A stretch of DNA of 64,000 nt from Arthrobacter sp. Alg241-R88 (GTDB lineage: Bacteria > Actinomycetota > Actinomycetes > Actinomycetales > Micrococcaceae), in contig NZ_UNRG01000001.1 in NCBI RefSeq assembly GCF_900537115.1, positions 892,093 to 956,092 on the forward strand. Direction: 5' to 3'. Below, one piece after another: positions 54,300 through 63,588 of this stretch. How positions within the stretch are numbered: position 1 is the stretch's first letter; every line of letters starts with the position of its first letter. The position numbers were made by a program, and so were the translations under genes. The notes under the pieces were generated by a model, which was not told the DNA's origin, searched no databases, and saw only the letters and a list, made by a program, of their open reading frames with translations.

Positions 54300-55859
54300 G
54301 TGACTGCTTCAGAGAAAACGCCGTTCTACATCACCACGGCCATCACCTACCCCAACGGTGTGCCGCACATCGGCCACGCCTACGAGTACATTGCCACCGA
54401 CGCCATGGCGCGGTTCAAGCGGCTGGACGGCTATGACGTGATGTTCCTGACGGGCACGGACGAGCACGGGATGAAGATCGCCCAGACCGCCGAAAAGGAA
54501 GGCATCACGCCCAAGGAACTGGTGGACCGGAACGCAGAGGTCTACAAGGCGGCACATTCGGCCCTGGGCATCACGTACGACCGTTTCATCCGGACCACTG
54601 ACCAGGACCACTACGCCGCTTCGCAGGCCATCTGGAAAAAGATGGAGGCCAACGGCGACATCTACCTCTCCAAGTACGAGGGCTGGTACTCCGTCCGGGA
54701 CGAGGCGTTCTACGTCGAAGACGACACCGTGGTGAAGGACGACGGCGTGCGCTACTCCAAGGAGACGGACACCGAGGTGACCTGGACGGCGGAGGAGAGC
54801 TACTTCTTCCGGCTGTCGGCCTACCAGGACAAGTTGCTGGCCCTGTACGAGGCCCAGCCCGAGTTCGGTGCCCCGCAGTACCGGTTCAATGAAGTCATCA
54901 GCTTCGTGAAGCGCGGCCTGGAGGACCTGTCCATCAGCCGGACCACGTTCGACTGGGGCGTTCCGGTCCCGGGCAACGACAAGCACGTGATGTACGTGTG
55001 GGTGGACGCGCTGACCAACTACCTCACCGGCGTGGGCTACCCGGACGTCGAGTCGGAGAAGTTCCGGAGGTTCTGGCCGGCGGATGTCCACGTGATCGGC
55101 AAGGACATCTCGCGGTTCCACGCCATCTACTGGCCGGCCTTCCTGATGAGCGCCGGCCTTGAACTGCCCAAGCGCGTCATGATCCACGGATTCCTGCACA
55201 ACAACGGCGTGAAAATGTCCAAGTCGCTGGGCAACGTTGTGGCCCCGGCCGACTTCGTGGAGCAGTACGGCCTTGACCAGGTGCGCTTCTTCTTCCTCCG
55301 CGAAGTGCCCTTCGGTGCGGACGGCAGCTACAACCATGAGGCGATTGTTGGCCGGATGAACGCGGACCTCGCCAACAACTTCGGAAACCTCGCCCAGCGG
55401 TCCCTGTCCATGGTGGCCAAGAACTGTGATGGCAAGGTGCCGGTCCCGGGGGAGTTCACCGCGGAGGACAACGCCATCCTGGCGCAGGCCGCAGGGCTCC
55501 TCGACGCTGCACGGGCGGCATTCGAGAAGCAGGAATTCAGCCGTGCCCTCGAAGCCATCTGGGGCGTCCTGGGCGACACCAACGCCTACTTCGCCGAGCA
55601 GGCGCCCTGGGTGCTGCGGAAGACCGACGTCGAACGCATGAATACCGTGCTGTACGTGACGCTGGAAGTCCTGCGGATCGTGGCCATCCTTGCCCAGCCC
55701 GTTATGCCGACCGCAACAGCAGCGCTCCTTGGCACCCTCGGCCAGCCGGAAGGGGAGGCCCGCCAGTTCTCCGCCATCGGAACGCCGATTGCTGCCGGTA
55801 CTGAACTGCCGGCTCCGTCGCCGGTGTTCCCCAAGTACGAGGAGCCCGCTGAGGGCTGA
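54300..55859 (+). CDS. metG: Methionine--tRNA ligase
   Basis: Charges tRNA-Met and initiator tRNA. The 519 residues have the class I signatures [10 protein letters not shown] (HIGH, about 19-28) and VKMSKSLGN (KMSKS, about 302). The acceptor-inserted domain is compact and no four-cysteine zinc knuckle is visible, so this is the short form common in actinobacteria. The C-terminal helical anticodon-binding domain runs from about 370 to the end, without an appended tRNA-binding domain. Confidence 0.96.
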   Translation: MTASEKTPFYITTAITYPNGVPHIGHAYEYIATDAMARFKRLDGYDVMFLTGTDEHGMKIAQTAEKEGITPKELVDRNAEVYKAAHSALGITYDRFIRTTDQDHYAASQAIWKKMEANGDIYLSKYEGWYSVRDEAFYVEDDTVVKDDGVRYSKETDTEVTWTAEESYFFRLSAYQDKLLALYEAQPEFGAPQYRFNEVISFVKRGLEDLSISRTTFDWGVPVPGNDKHVMYVWVDALTNYLTGVGYPDVESEKFRRFWPADVHVIGKDISRFHAIYWPAFLMSAGLELPKRVMIHGFLHNNGVKMSKSLGNVVAPADFVEQYGLDQVRFFFLREVPFGADGSYNHEAIVGRMNADLANNFGNLAQRSLSMVAKNCDGKVPVPGEFTAEDNAILAQAAGLLDAARAAFEKQEFSRALEAIWGVLGDTNAYFAEQAPWVLRKTDVERMNTVLYVTLEVLRIVAILAQPVMPTATAALLGTLGQPEGEARQFSAIGTPIAAGTELPAPSPVFPKYEEPAEG

Positions 55860-55907
55860 CGCTCTCTCACTTTCTGCACGTTTTCCGCGAACGCTCTCTC
55901 ACCTTTC
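55859..55907. repeat. Direct repeat ACGCTCTCTCAC after metG
   Basis: ACGCTCTCTCAC with TTTC following occurs at 55859-55874 and, with one inserted C, 55891-55907, 32 bases apart. The region also contains CCTTTC/GAAAGG in inverted order. It sits between metG and leuB and resembles intergenic repeat material rather than coding sequence. Confidence 0.55.
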
Positions 55908-55988
55908 AGGACGGATGGTGAAAGGCCGTCGCCGTTTCCTCCCAAAAGTGAAGGCAGCCACTGCGGGCTGTTCGGATACTGAGACAGC

Positions 55989-56019
55989 TTGACCAGCATA
56001 TGGATGTCTTGGCTACGCT
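55989..56019 (+). promoter_or_regulatory. Promoter of leuB, leaderless arrangement
   Basis: TTGACC (55989-55994) and TACGCT (56014-56019) are spaced by 19 bases; the -10 element lies 6 bases before the ATG. Confidence 0.55.
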
Positions 56020-56025
56020 GAAAGC

Positions 56026-57078
56026 ATGAGCGCATCCTTCATCGATCTTGCAGTTATTCCCGGCGACGGCATTGGCCCTGAGGTCATTGCAGAAGCACTT
56101 AAGGTGCTGGAAAAGGCTGTCGCCTCGGAGGGTGTCGAGCTTAAGCAGACGCACTACAAGCTTGGCGCGGAGCACTGGCTGGCCACGGGCGAAACCTTGC
56201 CGGACGACGTCCTGGCGGATCTTCGGACCCGGGATGCCATCCTGTTCGGGGCAGTAGGTGCAGCCCCGGGCGATACCCGCATTCCGTCCGGCATCATTGA
56301 GCGCGAGATGCTGCTCAAGCTCCGCTTCAGCCTGGACCACTACGTCAACCTGCGGCCCTCCCGGCTCTATGGAACCGTGGGCAGCCCGTTGGCAAATCCC
56401 GGCGTCATCGACTTCATCGTGGTCCGCGAAGGTACCGAGGGCCCCTATGTCGGCAACGGCGGCACCCTCCGCGCCGGAACTCCCCATGAGGTGGCTACGG
56501 AAGTCTCGCTGAACACCGCCCACGGGGTTGAGCGCGTTGTCCGGGATGCCTTCCGCCGGGCCAGCGCTAGGGAGCGCAAGCACGTCACCCTTGTCCACAA
56601 GCACAACGTCCTGGTCTTCGCCGGGCACCTCTGGAAGCGTACGGTCGAGGCCGTGGCACAGGAGTTCCCGGAGGTCACCCACGACTACCTGCACGTGGAC
56701 GCCGCAACCATCTTTATGGTCACCGATCCGTCCCGCTTCGACGTAATCGTCACCGACAACCTCTTCGGCGATATCCTCACCGATCTTGCTGCAGCCATCA
56801 CCGGCGGCATTGGGCTGGCAGCTTCCGGCAACATCAACATGGACCGCACCGCGCCGTCGATGTTCGAGCCGGTCCACGGCTCTGCCCCCGACATCGCCGG
56901 CCAGGGCAAGGCCGACCCCACCGCCGCCATCCTGTCCGCAGCGCTCCTGCTGGACCACCTCGGCTACACCCGGGCAGCCCGCAGGATCGAGGCGGCAGTG
57001 AGTGCCGACGTCGAAAAGCGCGACGGCGGTGCACGCACCACCAGCGCGGTGGGCGACGCCATCGCCGCCGGCCTGTAG
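56026..57078 (+). CDS. leuB: 3-isopropylmalate dehydrogenase
   Basis: NAD-dependent oxidative decarboxylase of leucine synthesis, 350 residues. [17 protein letters not shown] start (here [20 protein letters not shown]), the substrate arginines in [21 protein letters not shown], and the metal-binding [12 protein letters not shown] are family blocks. It is the actinobacterial short type, close to tartrate dehydrogenase-like sequences but with the leuB context (ilvE follows). Its own promoter lies directly upstream. Confidence 0.95.
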   Translation: MSASFIDLAVIPGDGIGPEVIAEALKVLEKAVASEGVELKQTHYKLGAEHWLATGETLPDDVLADLRTRDAILFGAVGAAPGDTRIPSGIIEREMLLKLRFSLDHYVNLRPSRLYGTVGSPLANPGVIDFIVVREGTEGPYVGNGGTLRAGTPHEVATEVSLNTAHGVERVVRDAFRRASARERKHVTLVHKHNVLVFAGHLWKRTVEAVAQEFPEVTHDYLHVDAATIFMVTDPSRFDVIVTDNLFGDILTDLAAAITGGIGLAASGNINMDRTAPSMFEPVHGSAPDIAGQGKADPTAAILSAALLLDHLGYTRAARRIEAAVSADVEKRDGGARTTSAVGDAIAAGL

Positions 57079-57117
57079 CCGCGCCTTTAGCGGGCCTGGG
57101 CCTGGCGGCAACGGGCG

Positions 57118-57123
57118 TAAGCT
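57118..57123 (+). promoter_or_regulatory. Possible -10 element of ilvE
   Basis: TAAGCT, giving a leader of about 60 bases that ends in GGAGG before the ATG at 57193. Confidence 0.3.
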
Positions 57124-57192
57124 TGTCTCGAATCACCAAATGCCGCCTTGACGCTCAACGCTGAGGCCAAGGCGGCCGATCGTGGAGGAACC

Positions 57193-58305
57193 ATGACTCA
57201 GACTGCCCACGGCGTCGAATTTTCGCAGCAGCTCTCGGACAACCCGAAGTCTGCTGAAGAGCGTGCAGCCATCCTGGCCAACCCGGGATTCGGCAATCAC
57301 TTCACCGACCACACCGCCATCGTCGACTACAGCGTGGACGAGAACGGCAACGGGGGCTGGCGCAATGCCCGGGTGGAAGCTTACGGACCGATCTCCCTGG
57401 ACCCGTCAGCTGCAGTGCTGCACTACGGTCAGGAGATCTTCGAAGGGCTCAAGGCGTACCGCCACGTGGACGGGTCCATCTGGTCCTTCCGCCCGGAGGC
57501 GAACGCAGCGCGCCTTAACAAGTCCGCCCGCCGGCTCGCCCTTCCGGAACTGCCTGCCGAGTACTTCCTCGGAGCAATCCGTGAACTGGTTGCCGCCGAC
57601 AAGGACTGGGTTCCCAGCGGCGACGGTGAAGCGCTGTATCTCCGGCCGTTCATGATTGCGACCGAGGCCTTCCTGGGCGTCCGCGCCGCACGCGAGGTTT
57701 CCTTCCGGGTGATCGCCTCACCGGCCGGCAACTACTTCGGCGGCGAACTCAAGCCCGTGTCCATTTGGATCTCCCGGGAATACGCCCGAGCAGGCCGTGG
57801 CGGTACCGGCGATGCGAAGTGCGGCGGCAACTACGCAGCGTCGCTTATTGCCCAGCAGGAGGCTGAAGCCAACGGCTGCAAGCAGGTCCTCTTCCTCGAC
57901 CAGTTCAACGACAACGCAGTCGAGGAACTGGGCGGCATGAACGTCTTCTTCGTGATGAAGGACGGCTCACTGGTCACCCCTGCGCTGACCGGCACCATCC
58001 TTGAAGGCATCACCCGGATGTCCGTTATCCAGGTGGCCAAGGACATGGGACGCGAAGTCACCGAGCGGAAGATCACCCTCGATGAATGGCGCGACGGCGT
58101 TGCCTCCGGTGAGATTGCCGAAGTCTTCGCCTGCGGTACTGCCGCCGTCATCACCCCGATCGGGGTCCTCAAGGACATCACGGAGTTCATCGGTTCCGAG
58201 GACGCCAAGGCCGGGGAAACCACCATGGCCATCCGCGAAAAGCTGTTGGGCATCCAGACCGGCGCAGTCCCCGACACGCACGGCTGGCTGACCAGGCTGG
58301 CATAG
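57193..58305 (+). CDS. ilvE: Branched-chain amino acid aminotransferase
   Basis: PLP enzyme of fold type IV catalysing the last step of Val, Leu and Ile synthesis. The 370 residues contain GQEIFEGLKAYRHVDGSIW, the PLP lysine in GTGDAKCGGNYAAS and the C-terminal FACGTAAVITPIG phosphate-binding loop. GGAGG stands just upstream of the ATG. It is co-directional with leuB. Confidence 0.97.
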   Translation: MTQTAHGVEFSQQLSDNPKSAEERAAILANPGFGNHFTDHTAIVDYSVDENGNGGWRNARVEAYGPISLDPSAAVLHYGQEIFEGLKAYRHVDGSIWSFRPEANAARLNKSARRLALPELPAEYFLGAIRELVAADKDWVPSGDGEALYLRPFMIATEAFLGVRAAREVSFRVIASPAGNYFGGELKPVSIWISREYARAGRGGTGDAKCGGNYAASLIAQQEAEANGCKQVLFLDQFNDNAVEELGGMNVFFVMKDGSLVTPALTGTILEGITRMSVIQVAKDMGREVTERKITLDEWRDGVASGEIAEVFACGTAAVITPIGVLKDITEFIGSEDAKAGETTMAIREKLLGIQTGAVPDTHGWLTRLA

Positions 58306-58336
58306 TCCCACTTTTCCCTGACTGAAAAAATTACGA

Positions 58337-58370
58337 CGGCGCCTGCCGGGCTCATCCCCGGCAGGCGCCG
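58337..58370. terminator. Terminator after ilvE
   Basis: Perfect 14-base arms CGGCGCCTGCCGGG and CCCGGCAGGCGCCG with a 6-base loop, between ilvE and the convergent next gene; TTCGTT follows on the plus strand and AATTTTTTC on the minus strand. Confidence 0.9.
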
Positions 58371-58390
58371 TTCGTTATGCAACAGGGGGA

Positions 58391-58984
58391 TTAGCGCCGC
58401 CCGGCCTTCCGGGCGGCATTCTTCAGTGCCTTGCGGGAAACCGGCTTCAGGGCCTTCCTGGCCGCTTCTTCCTCCAGGGCACGGTTGCGGCGGGCGTCGA
58501 TAATGTCGTTCCACAGCGTCGTCGCGAAGACGCCGCCGTCCTGCGCGTACACATCGTAGGGGTAGTCGGCGAATATAGGCGGCGTAGTGCTGCCGGAGGG
58601 CAGCTCCTGCCCTGTTGCTTTCGAGACGGCGTCTGCGATGGCCCAAGTCCTCGTCAGGTGGGGCGTGAGGTTCTCCTGGACAAACAGGGCGGCATCGCCG
58701 GAGGCAGCGGCCCGTTTCAGGAGCTCGGCCAGTTCTTCCGCCAGGAGCCCGGAGGCCGCTTCCTCCACGGGCGCCGCACCCCGCTTGAGATCCTCGGTGA
58801 GACCGTCCACCGCCGCACTCCAGTCGGCGGTCTCGCGGAACTTCTTCCAGGTGGGAAACCAGACAATGCTGCCCGTGGCGTGGTTGTGGATGTGCAGAAG
58901 CCCGCTGTTCTTCTCCGTTGCGGCATGGTCGTGACCGGCTGAATCGGCTTCGGCGAGGAGGTCTGCAAGCGTGGTGGTGCTCAT
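58391..58984 (-). CDS. Protein of unknown function
   Basis: A 197-residue cytoplasmic protein that I do not recognise. Its N-terminal half contains SGLLHIHNHATGSIVWFPTW followed by KKFRETADWSAAVDGLTEDL. The middle is helical and Ala/Glu-rich. Segments PPIFADYPYDVYAQDGGVFA and TTLWNDIIDARRNRALEEEA precede a very basic C-terminal tail (KALKPVSRKALKNAARKAG) that may bind nucleic acid. ATG 58984 is chosen; an in-frame extension to 59014 is possible. It is divergent from the MBL gene and converges with ilvE. Confidence 0.7.
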   Translation of the reverse strand: MSTTTLADLLAEADSAGHDHAATEKNSGLLHIHNHATGSIVWFPTWKKFRETADWSAAVDGLTEDLKRGAAPVEEAASGLLAEELAELLKRAAASGDAALFVQENLTPHLTRTWAIADAVSKATGQELPSGSTTPPIFADYPYDVYAQDGGVFATTLWNDIIDARRNRALEEEAARKALKPVSRKALKNAARKAGRR

Positions 58985-59119
58985 GTGATGTGGTTCCGGC
59001 TTCCTGGGAGACAACGAGGGGATTCACTGGTGGTCAACCCGGGCACCCCGCTGTTCTATTCCGGCCTGTTCTCCGCGCAACGGCCGCGGCGCTCCAGAGT
59101 CGGATGCAAAGATGGGACG

Positions 59120-59920
59120 GTGACCCCACCTTCCGGCCCCCTCCTGCAGCGCAGCTCAGCCCTGACGCAGTTCGTCCTGGCCCCCAACCCCGGGCCCATG
59201 AGCCTCGCAGGCACCAACTCCTACCTGCTGCGGCACCCCGGCCATCCGGGGGCCGTCGTGGTTGATCCTGGTCCCCTGGACGAGGCCCACCTCCAGGCAC
59301 TCGCCGGTGCCGGCCCCGTTGAACTTATCCTCATCACTCACCGCCACGGCGACCATACCGCCGGCTCCGCGCGGCTGCATCAACTGACCGGCGCCCCGGT
59401 ACGCGCTTCGGACCCTGCACACTGCCACGGCAACGGCACGCCGCTGCTCGACGGAGAGGTACTCCAATCTGCGGGCCTTGACGTCAGGGTGGTGGCAACG
59501 CCGGGCCACACCTCCGATTCAGTGTGCTTCCACCTGCCCGACGACGGCCCCCACGGTTCGGTGCTGACCGGGGACACCATCCTGGGCAGCGGCACCACGA
59601 TGCTTGACTATCCGGACGGGACCCTCGGGGAGTACCTGACCTCCCTCGACAGGCTGGAATCGCTGGGGCCGGCCACCGTCCTGCCCGCCCACGGCCCTGT
59701 CCTGCAATCCTTGACGGACGTCGTCGGGAACTACCGCGCCCATCGCCTCGAACGGCTGGCGCAGATCCGCGCGGCCTTGGAACGGCTCGGCCGGGATGCC
59801 ACCATCGGTGACGTTGCTGACGCCGTCTATTCCGACGTCGACCCTTCCGTGCGGCGGGCAGCTGTTACGTCCGTTGCCGCCCAGCTTCACTACCTGCGGG
59901 GCTGGGCCGACAGGCCGTAA
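59120..59920 (+). CDS. MBL-fold metallo-hydrolase (LACTB2/glyoxalase II-like)
   Basis: A 266-residue metallo-beta-lactamase-fold hydrolase. The binuclear metal motif is ILITHRHGDHTAGSARL near 75, with further ligands in ATPGHTSDSVCFHL, VLTGDTILGSG and the C-terminal PAHGPVLQ. The C-terminal winged-helix-like region (about 205-266) is typical of LACTB2-type proteins, which act on RNA or thioesters. The GTG at 59120 is chosen because the start of the family's N-terminus fits there; an in-frame extension to 58985 runs into the divergent promoter region. Confidence 0.87.
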   Translation: MTPPSGPLLQRSSALTQFVLAPNPGPMSLAGTNSYLLRHPGHPGAVVVDPGPLDEAHLQALAGAGPVELILITHRHGDHTAGSARLHQLTGAPVRASDPAHCHGNGTPLLDGEVLQSAGLDVRVVATPGHTSDSVCFHLPDDGPHGSVLTGDTILGSGTTMLDYPDGTLGEYLTSLDRLESLGPATVLPAHGPVLQSLTDVVGNYRAHRLERLAQIRAALERLGRDATIGDVADAVYSDVDPSVRRAAVTSVAAQLHYLRGWADRP

Positions 59921-59948
59921 GACGGCGGGTGCCGGTGTGGCGAGACGG

Positions 59949-59954
59949 TAGGGT
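59949..59954 (+). promoter_or_regulatory. -10 element of the second FAH-family gene
   Basis: TAGGGT lies 7 bases before the ATG at 59962. AGGAG in the gap is close to the ATG for a ribosome binding site, so leaderless and leadered initiation are both possible. Confidence 0.4.
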
Positions 59955-59961
59955 AGGAGCC

Positions 59962-60738
59962 ATGCGTATTGCCAGGTTTGTCGTCGATTCAGATCCCCTC
60001 TACGGCGTTGTTGAAGGTGACACGGGCAGTGAGGAAATCACTGTCATCCACGGGGACCCTTTCTTCAACGGGGTGGAACGTACATCCGTCCGCCACAAGC
60101 TGGAAGACGTCCGGCTGCTTGCCCCCATCATTCCCCGCAGCAAAGTGATCGGTGTGGGACGCAACTTCGTGGAACACGCGCATGAACTCGGAAACGAAGT
60201 TCCCGCCCAGCCGCTCCTTTTCCTGAAGCCCAACACCGCCGTCGTTGGCCCCAACGATCCCGTGGTGCTGCCCGAGTTTTCCGAGGAAGTCTCCTTCGAG
60301 GCGGAGCTGTGCGTCGTGATCGGACGGATCTGCAAGGACGTGCCCGAGGAACGCGTGGATGATGTTATCTTCGGCTACACATGCGGCAACGACCTCACGG
60401 CCAGGGATGTCCAGAAGACAGACCTGCAGTGGACCCGGGCCAAGGGCTTTGACACCTCGGCGCCCCTGGGCCCGTGGATCGAGACGGACCTTGATACGGA
60501 GGACCTGCAGATCCAGGGCCGCCTGAACGGGGAGCTGCGGCAGGACGGCAGCACCAGCCAGATGATCAGGGGAGTACGGGAACTCGTGTCCGTTGTCTCC
60601 CAGGCGTTTACCCTCCTTCCCGGCGACGTGATCATGACCGGAACGCCGGCCGGAGTGGGCCTGGTCACCGCCGGGGACCGCTTTGAGGTGGAGATCGAGG
60701 GGATCGGCCGCCTGTCCAACCCCATCGTCCGCCGCTGA
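59962..60738 (+). CDS. Fumarylacetoacetate hydrolase family protein
   Basis: A 258-residue FAH-superfamily enzyme. [20 protein letters not shown], the metal-binding [13 protein letters not shown] and [20 protein letters not shown] with [13 protein letters not shown] are the standard motifs of acylpyruvase/oxaloacetate decarboxylase-like members. Compared with the other FAH protein in this window it is the more typical one. It lies directly upstream of gltX (52-base gap), a linkage common in actinobacteria. Confidence 0.92.
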   Translation: MRIARFVVDSDPLYGVVEGDTGSEEITVIHGDPFFNGVERTSVRHKLEDVRLLAPIIPRSKVIGVGRNFVEHAHELGNEVPAQPLLFLKPNTAVVGPNDPVVLPEFSEEVSFEAELCVVIGRICKDVPEERVDDVIFGYTCGNDLTARDVQKTDLQWTRAKGFDTSAPLGPWIETDLDTEDLQIQGRLNGELRQDGSTSQMIRGVRELVSVVSQAFTLLPGDVIMTGTPAGVGLVTAGDRFEVEIEGIGRLSNPIVRR

Positions 60739-60790
60739 CGCCTGGCTCCGCGCTGGGGGTTTTGCGCCAGACGGTAAAGTTGGAGCCACT

Positions 60791-62305
60791 ATGACTACTG
60801 CTTCTGCGTCAAATGCTGCCTCCATCCCGCCCGTCACCGCTGACACGCCCGTTCGGGTCCGCTTCTGCCCGTCGCCCACCGGCACTCCCCACGTCGGGCT
60901 GATCCGAACGGCACTGTTCAACTGGGCCTACGCCCGCCATACCAAGGGCACCATGGTGTTCCGGATCGAGGACACGGACTCGGCGCGGGACAGTGAGGAA
61001 AGCTACCACCAGCTGCTGGACGCGCTGAAGTGGCTGGGCATCGACTGGGACGAGGGCGTGGAAGTGGGCGGCCCGCATGAGCCGTACCGGCAGTCGCAGC
61101 GGAGCGGAATCTACCAGGACGTCATTGCCCGTCTCCGGGAGGGTGGCTTTGTCTACGAGTCGTACTCCACGCCGGAGGAAATCGAAGCGCGCCACCGTGC
61201 CGCGGGACGCGACCCGAAGCTTGGGTATGACGGCTTTGACCGCCACCTGACGGAGGAGCAGCTTGCCCAGTTCAAGGCAGAAGGCCGCGAGGCCGTCCTG
61301 CGGCTGCGGATGCCCGACGAAGACATCACCTTCAATGACCTCGTGCGCGGCGAGATCACCTTCCGTGCCGGTTCCGTCCCGGACTTCGCAGTGGTCCGTG
61401 CCAATGGAGCGCCCCTGTACACGCTGGTGAACCCGGTGGACGATGCCCTGATGGGCATCACCCATATCCTCCGCGGCGAGGACCTGCTCAGCTCCACTCC
61501 GCGCCAGATTGCCCTCTACCGCGCCCTGTACGCCGTGGGCGTTGCGCAGTACATGCCGGAGTTTGGCCACCTGCCCTATGTCATGGGCCAGGGCAACAAG
61601 AAGCTCTCCAAGCGCGATCCCGAATCGAGCCTGTTCCTGCACCGGGAACGCGGCTTCATTCCCGAAGGCCTGCTGAACTACCTCTCGCTCCTGGGCTGGT
61701 CCCTGAGCGCGGACGAAGACATCTTCACTGTTGAACAGCTGGTGGAGCACTTCGACATCCATGACGTCCTGGGCAACCCCGCACGCTTCGACCTCAAGAA
61801 GGCTGAAGCGATCAACGGCACGCACGTCCGGATGCTCCCGCCTGAGGTCTTCCGGGAACGCCTCGTTCCGTACCTGCGCGCAGCGGACCTGGTGGGGGAG
61901 ATCCTGACCGACCGGGAAGAGGAAATCCTCACCGAGGCCGCGCCGCTGGTCCAGGAGCGCATCACGCTGCTGGGCGAGGCGCCCGAAATGCTGGCGTTCC
62001 TCTTCAAAGCGGACGACGCCATCGACGTTGCCGCTGATGCCCGGAAGGGGCTCCCGGAAAACCTGACGGAAGTACTGGATGCAGCCATCGCAGCGCTCGA
62101 ACCTGTTGAGGACTGGACGCCGGACAACATCCAGACCGCGCTCAAGCAGGCACTCGTTGAGGACCTTGGCATCAAACCCCGCCTCGCTTTCGGACCGGTG
62201 CGAACGGCCGTTTCGGGCCGGCGGATCTCGCCGCCGCTGTTCGAGTCCATGGTGATCCTGGGCAAGGAGTCCTCCCTCCGCCGCCTTCGCGCATTCCGCG
62301 GCTGA
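60791..62305 (+). CDS. gltX: Glutamate--tRNA ligase
   Basis: Charges tRNA-Glu, and in bacteria without GlnRS also tRNA-Gln for later amidation. With this ATG it has 504 residues. The class I signatures are [20 protein letters not shown] (HIGH-type, about 24) and [10 protein letters not shown] (KMSKS-type). The C-terminal alpha-helical anticodon domain runs from about 345. TAAAGT 10 bases before the ATG suggests a very short leader; TGGAGCC could be a weak ribosome binding site. The stop overlaps the HAD gene by one base. Confidence 0.96.
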   Translation: MTTASASNAASIPPVTADTPVRVRFCPSPTGTPHVGLIRTALFNWAYARHTKGTMVFRIEDTDSARDSEESYHQLLDALKWLGIDWDEGVEVGGPHEPYRQSQRSGIYQDVIARLREGGFVYESYSTPEEIEARHRAAGRDPKLGYDGFDRHLTEEQLAQFKAEGREAVLRLRMPDEDITFNDLVRGEITFRAGSVPDFAVVRANGAPLYTLVNPVDDALMGITHILRGEDLLSSTPRQIALYRALYAVGVAQYMPEFGHLPYVMGQGNKKLSKRDPESSLFLHRERGFIPEGLLNYLSLLGWSLSADEDIFTVEQLVEHFDIHDVLGNPARFDLKKAEAINGTHVRMLPPEVFRERLVPYLRAADLVGEILTDREEEILTEAAPLVQERITLLGEAPEMLAFLFKADDAIDVAADARKGLPENLTEVLDAAIAALEPVEDWTPDNIQTALKQALVEDLGIKPRLAFGPVRTAVSGRRISPPLFESMVILGKESSLRRLRAFRG

Positions 62306-63042
62306 TGACGGCTCCCATGCAGGTAGGCGGCGCGGTCCTGGACACGCCTTTCGGTTCTGTCCGCGGGGTGCTTTTCGACATCGATGACACCCTGGTTGAC
62401 CTCGAATTCTCGATGACCACTGCCTTGCGGGAAGTCAGCGAACACCTCCTGCCCGGCCTTGACCAGGCCGGGTGGGAGCGGTTCGGACGCATCTTCACCC
62501 ATGAGACCACGCACTACTACGACCGGTACCTGGCAGGTGAGCTCACGTTCAACGAACAGCGGCTGCTGCGCGGCCGCGCGGCCTTGGGGCATTTTGGGAT
62601 TGAACTTGCGGAGGGCGAGCAATCGCACCAGTGGCTTAGCGCGTACATGGAAAAACAGCCCGCGTACGTAAAGCCGTTTCCGGACGTGATGCCGCTGCTG
62701 GATGTCCTGGACGAAGCCGGCGTCCCCTACGGGGCGGTCAGCAACAACGTGCATGACTACCAGCGCGCCAAGCTGGATGGGGCTGGACTCGCCCGGGTCA
62801 GGCGGCTGGTGGGAACGGACACCCTCGGTGTGGCCAAACCGGATCCGGCCATCTACCTCGAGGGGGTCCGGCTTCTCGGCACCGCCCCTGCCGACACGCT
62901 GTATGTGGGAGACAACCGCCTCCTGGATGCCGAGGGCTCGACGGCGGCCGGCCTCCTGGGCGTCTGGCTCAACCGGGCGGGGGAGGCGGCTGCCGGATTC
63001 GACGGCGGCATGGTGACCTCGCTGGACCAGTTGGTCAGCTAA
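62305..63042 (+). CDS. HAD-superfamily hydrolase
   Basis: A 245-residue haloacid dehalogenase-type phosphatase. Motif I is VLFDIDDTLVD with the nucleophile Asp (about 26), motif II in YGAVSNNVHDYQ, motif III Lys in GVAKPDPAIYL and motif IV in YVGDNRLLDAEGS. The helical cap between motifs I and II makes it a C1-cap, phosphoglycolate phosphatase-like protein; the substrate is unknown. TGATG overlap with gltX indicates translational coupling. Confidence 0.9.
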   Translation: MTAPMQVGGAVLDTPFGSVRGVLFDIDDTLVDLEFSMTTALREVSEHLLPGLDQAGWERFGRIFTHETTHYYDRYLAGELTFNEQRLLRGRAALGHFGIELAEGEQSHQWLSAYMEKQPAYVKPFPDVMPLLDVLDEAGVPYGAVSNNVHDYQRAKLDGAGLARVRRLVGTDTLGVAKPDPAIYLEGVRLLGTAPADTLYVGDNRLLDAEGSTAAGLLGVWLNRAGEAAAGFDGGMVTSLDQLVS

Positions 63043-63058
63043 GTCACACTGTGCCGAT

Positions 63059-63087
63059 TTGTGCGGGCCGGAAGTCTCGGGTAAAGT
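63059..63087 (+). promoter_or_regulatory. Promoter of tRNA-Gln
   Basis: TTGTGC (63059-63064) and TAAAGT (63082-63087) are spaced by exactly 17 bases, about 65 bases before the tRNA. Confidence 0.6.
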
Positions 63088-63151
63088 AATTTCTCGTGCT
63101 GAGGCGCACGGAGCGGGGCAAAGGCCCTGAAAACCGGCCCGAAAGTATCAT

Positions 63152-63223
63152 TGGGATATGGTGTAATTGGCAACACTACGGTTTCTGGTACCGTCATTCT
63201 AGGTTCGAGTCCTGGTATCCCAG
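63152..63223 (+). tRNA. tRNA-Gln (anticodon CTG)
   Basis: A 72-base tRNA with acceptor stem TGGGATA/TATCCCA, discriminator G, D arm with GTGTAATTGGCAACAC, anticodon stem ACGGT/ACCGT holding loop TTCTGGT (CTG at 34-36) and T loop GGTTCGAGTCC. The T-A first pair is characteristic of tRNA-Gln. A short hairpin GGCCCG/CGGGCC follows at 63235-63249. Confidence 0.95.
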
Positions 63224-63358
63224 CTCTGCTCAGAGGCCCGTTGCGGGCCAAAAGCAGAAGGTTTCAGCCGGTTCGCCGATTTGAAACCACAGCGAAGTGT
63301 GTGAAACAATCACTGAGCTGACCAGCGGAAACGCTGAAAGAAGTACGGTAAAGTACAC

Positions 63359-63431
63359 GGCCCCATCGTATAGCGGCCTAGTACGCCGCCCTCTCACGGC
63401 GGTAACGCGGGTTCGAATCCCGCTGGGGTCA
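63359..63431 (+). tRNA. tRNA-Glu (anticodon CTC)
   Basis: A 73-base tRNA with acceptor stem GGCCCCA/TGGGGTC, anticodon stem CCGCC/GGCGG with loop CTCTCAC (CTC at 34-36) and T arm GCGGGTTCGAATCCCGC. CCA is encoded at 63432-63434. TAAAGT at 63349-63354 is its probable -10 element, so the primary transcript would begin almost at the mature 5' end. Confidence 0.95.
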
Positions 63432-63438
63432 CCAACGG

Positions 63439-63472
63439 AATGGTCCCGGGCAAACGCCCGGGACCATTTTTT
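63439..63472 (+). terminator. Intrinsic terminator after tRNA-Glu
   Basis: Perfect 13-base arms AATGGTCCCGGGC and GCCCGGGACCATT with a 4-base loop, followed by a run of six T. Confidence 0.95.
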
Positions 63473-63588
63473 GTTTCCGCAACAAGTCGTGGAACGCGCC
63501 ATCACTTTCCGGGGAGGGTGCGGGAGGTGGTGGGGCGTTGGGCAGGAAACGGCACCCCATACCCGCCGTCAACTGGCATGATGTTGCT

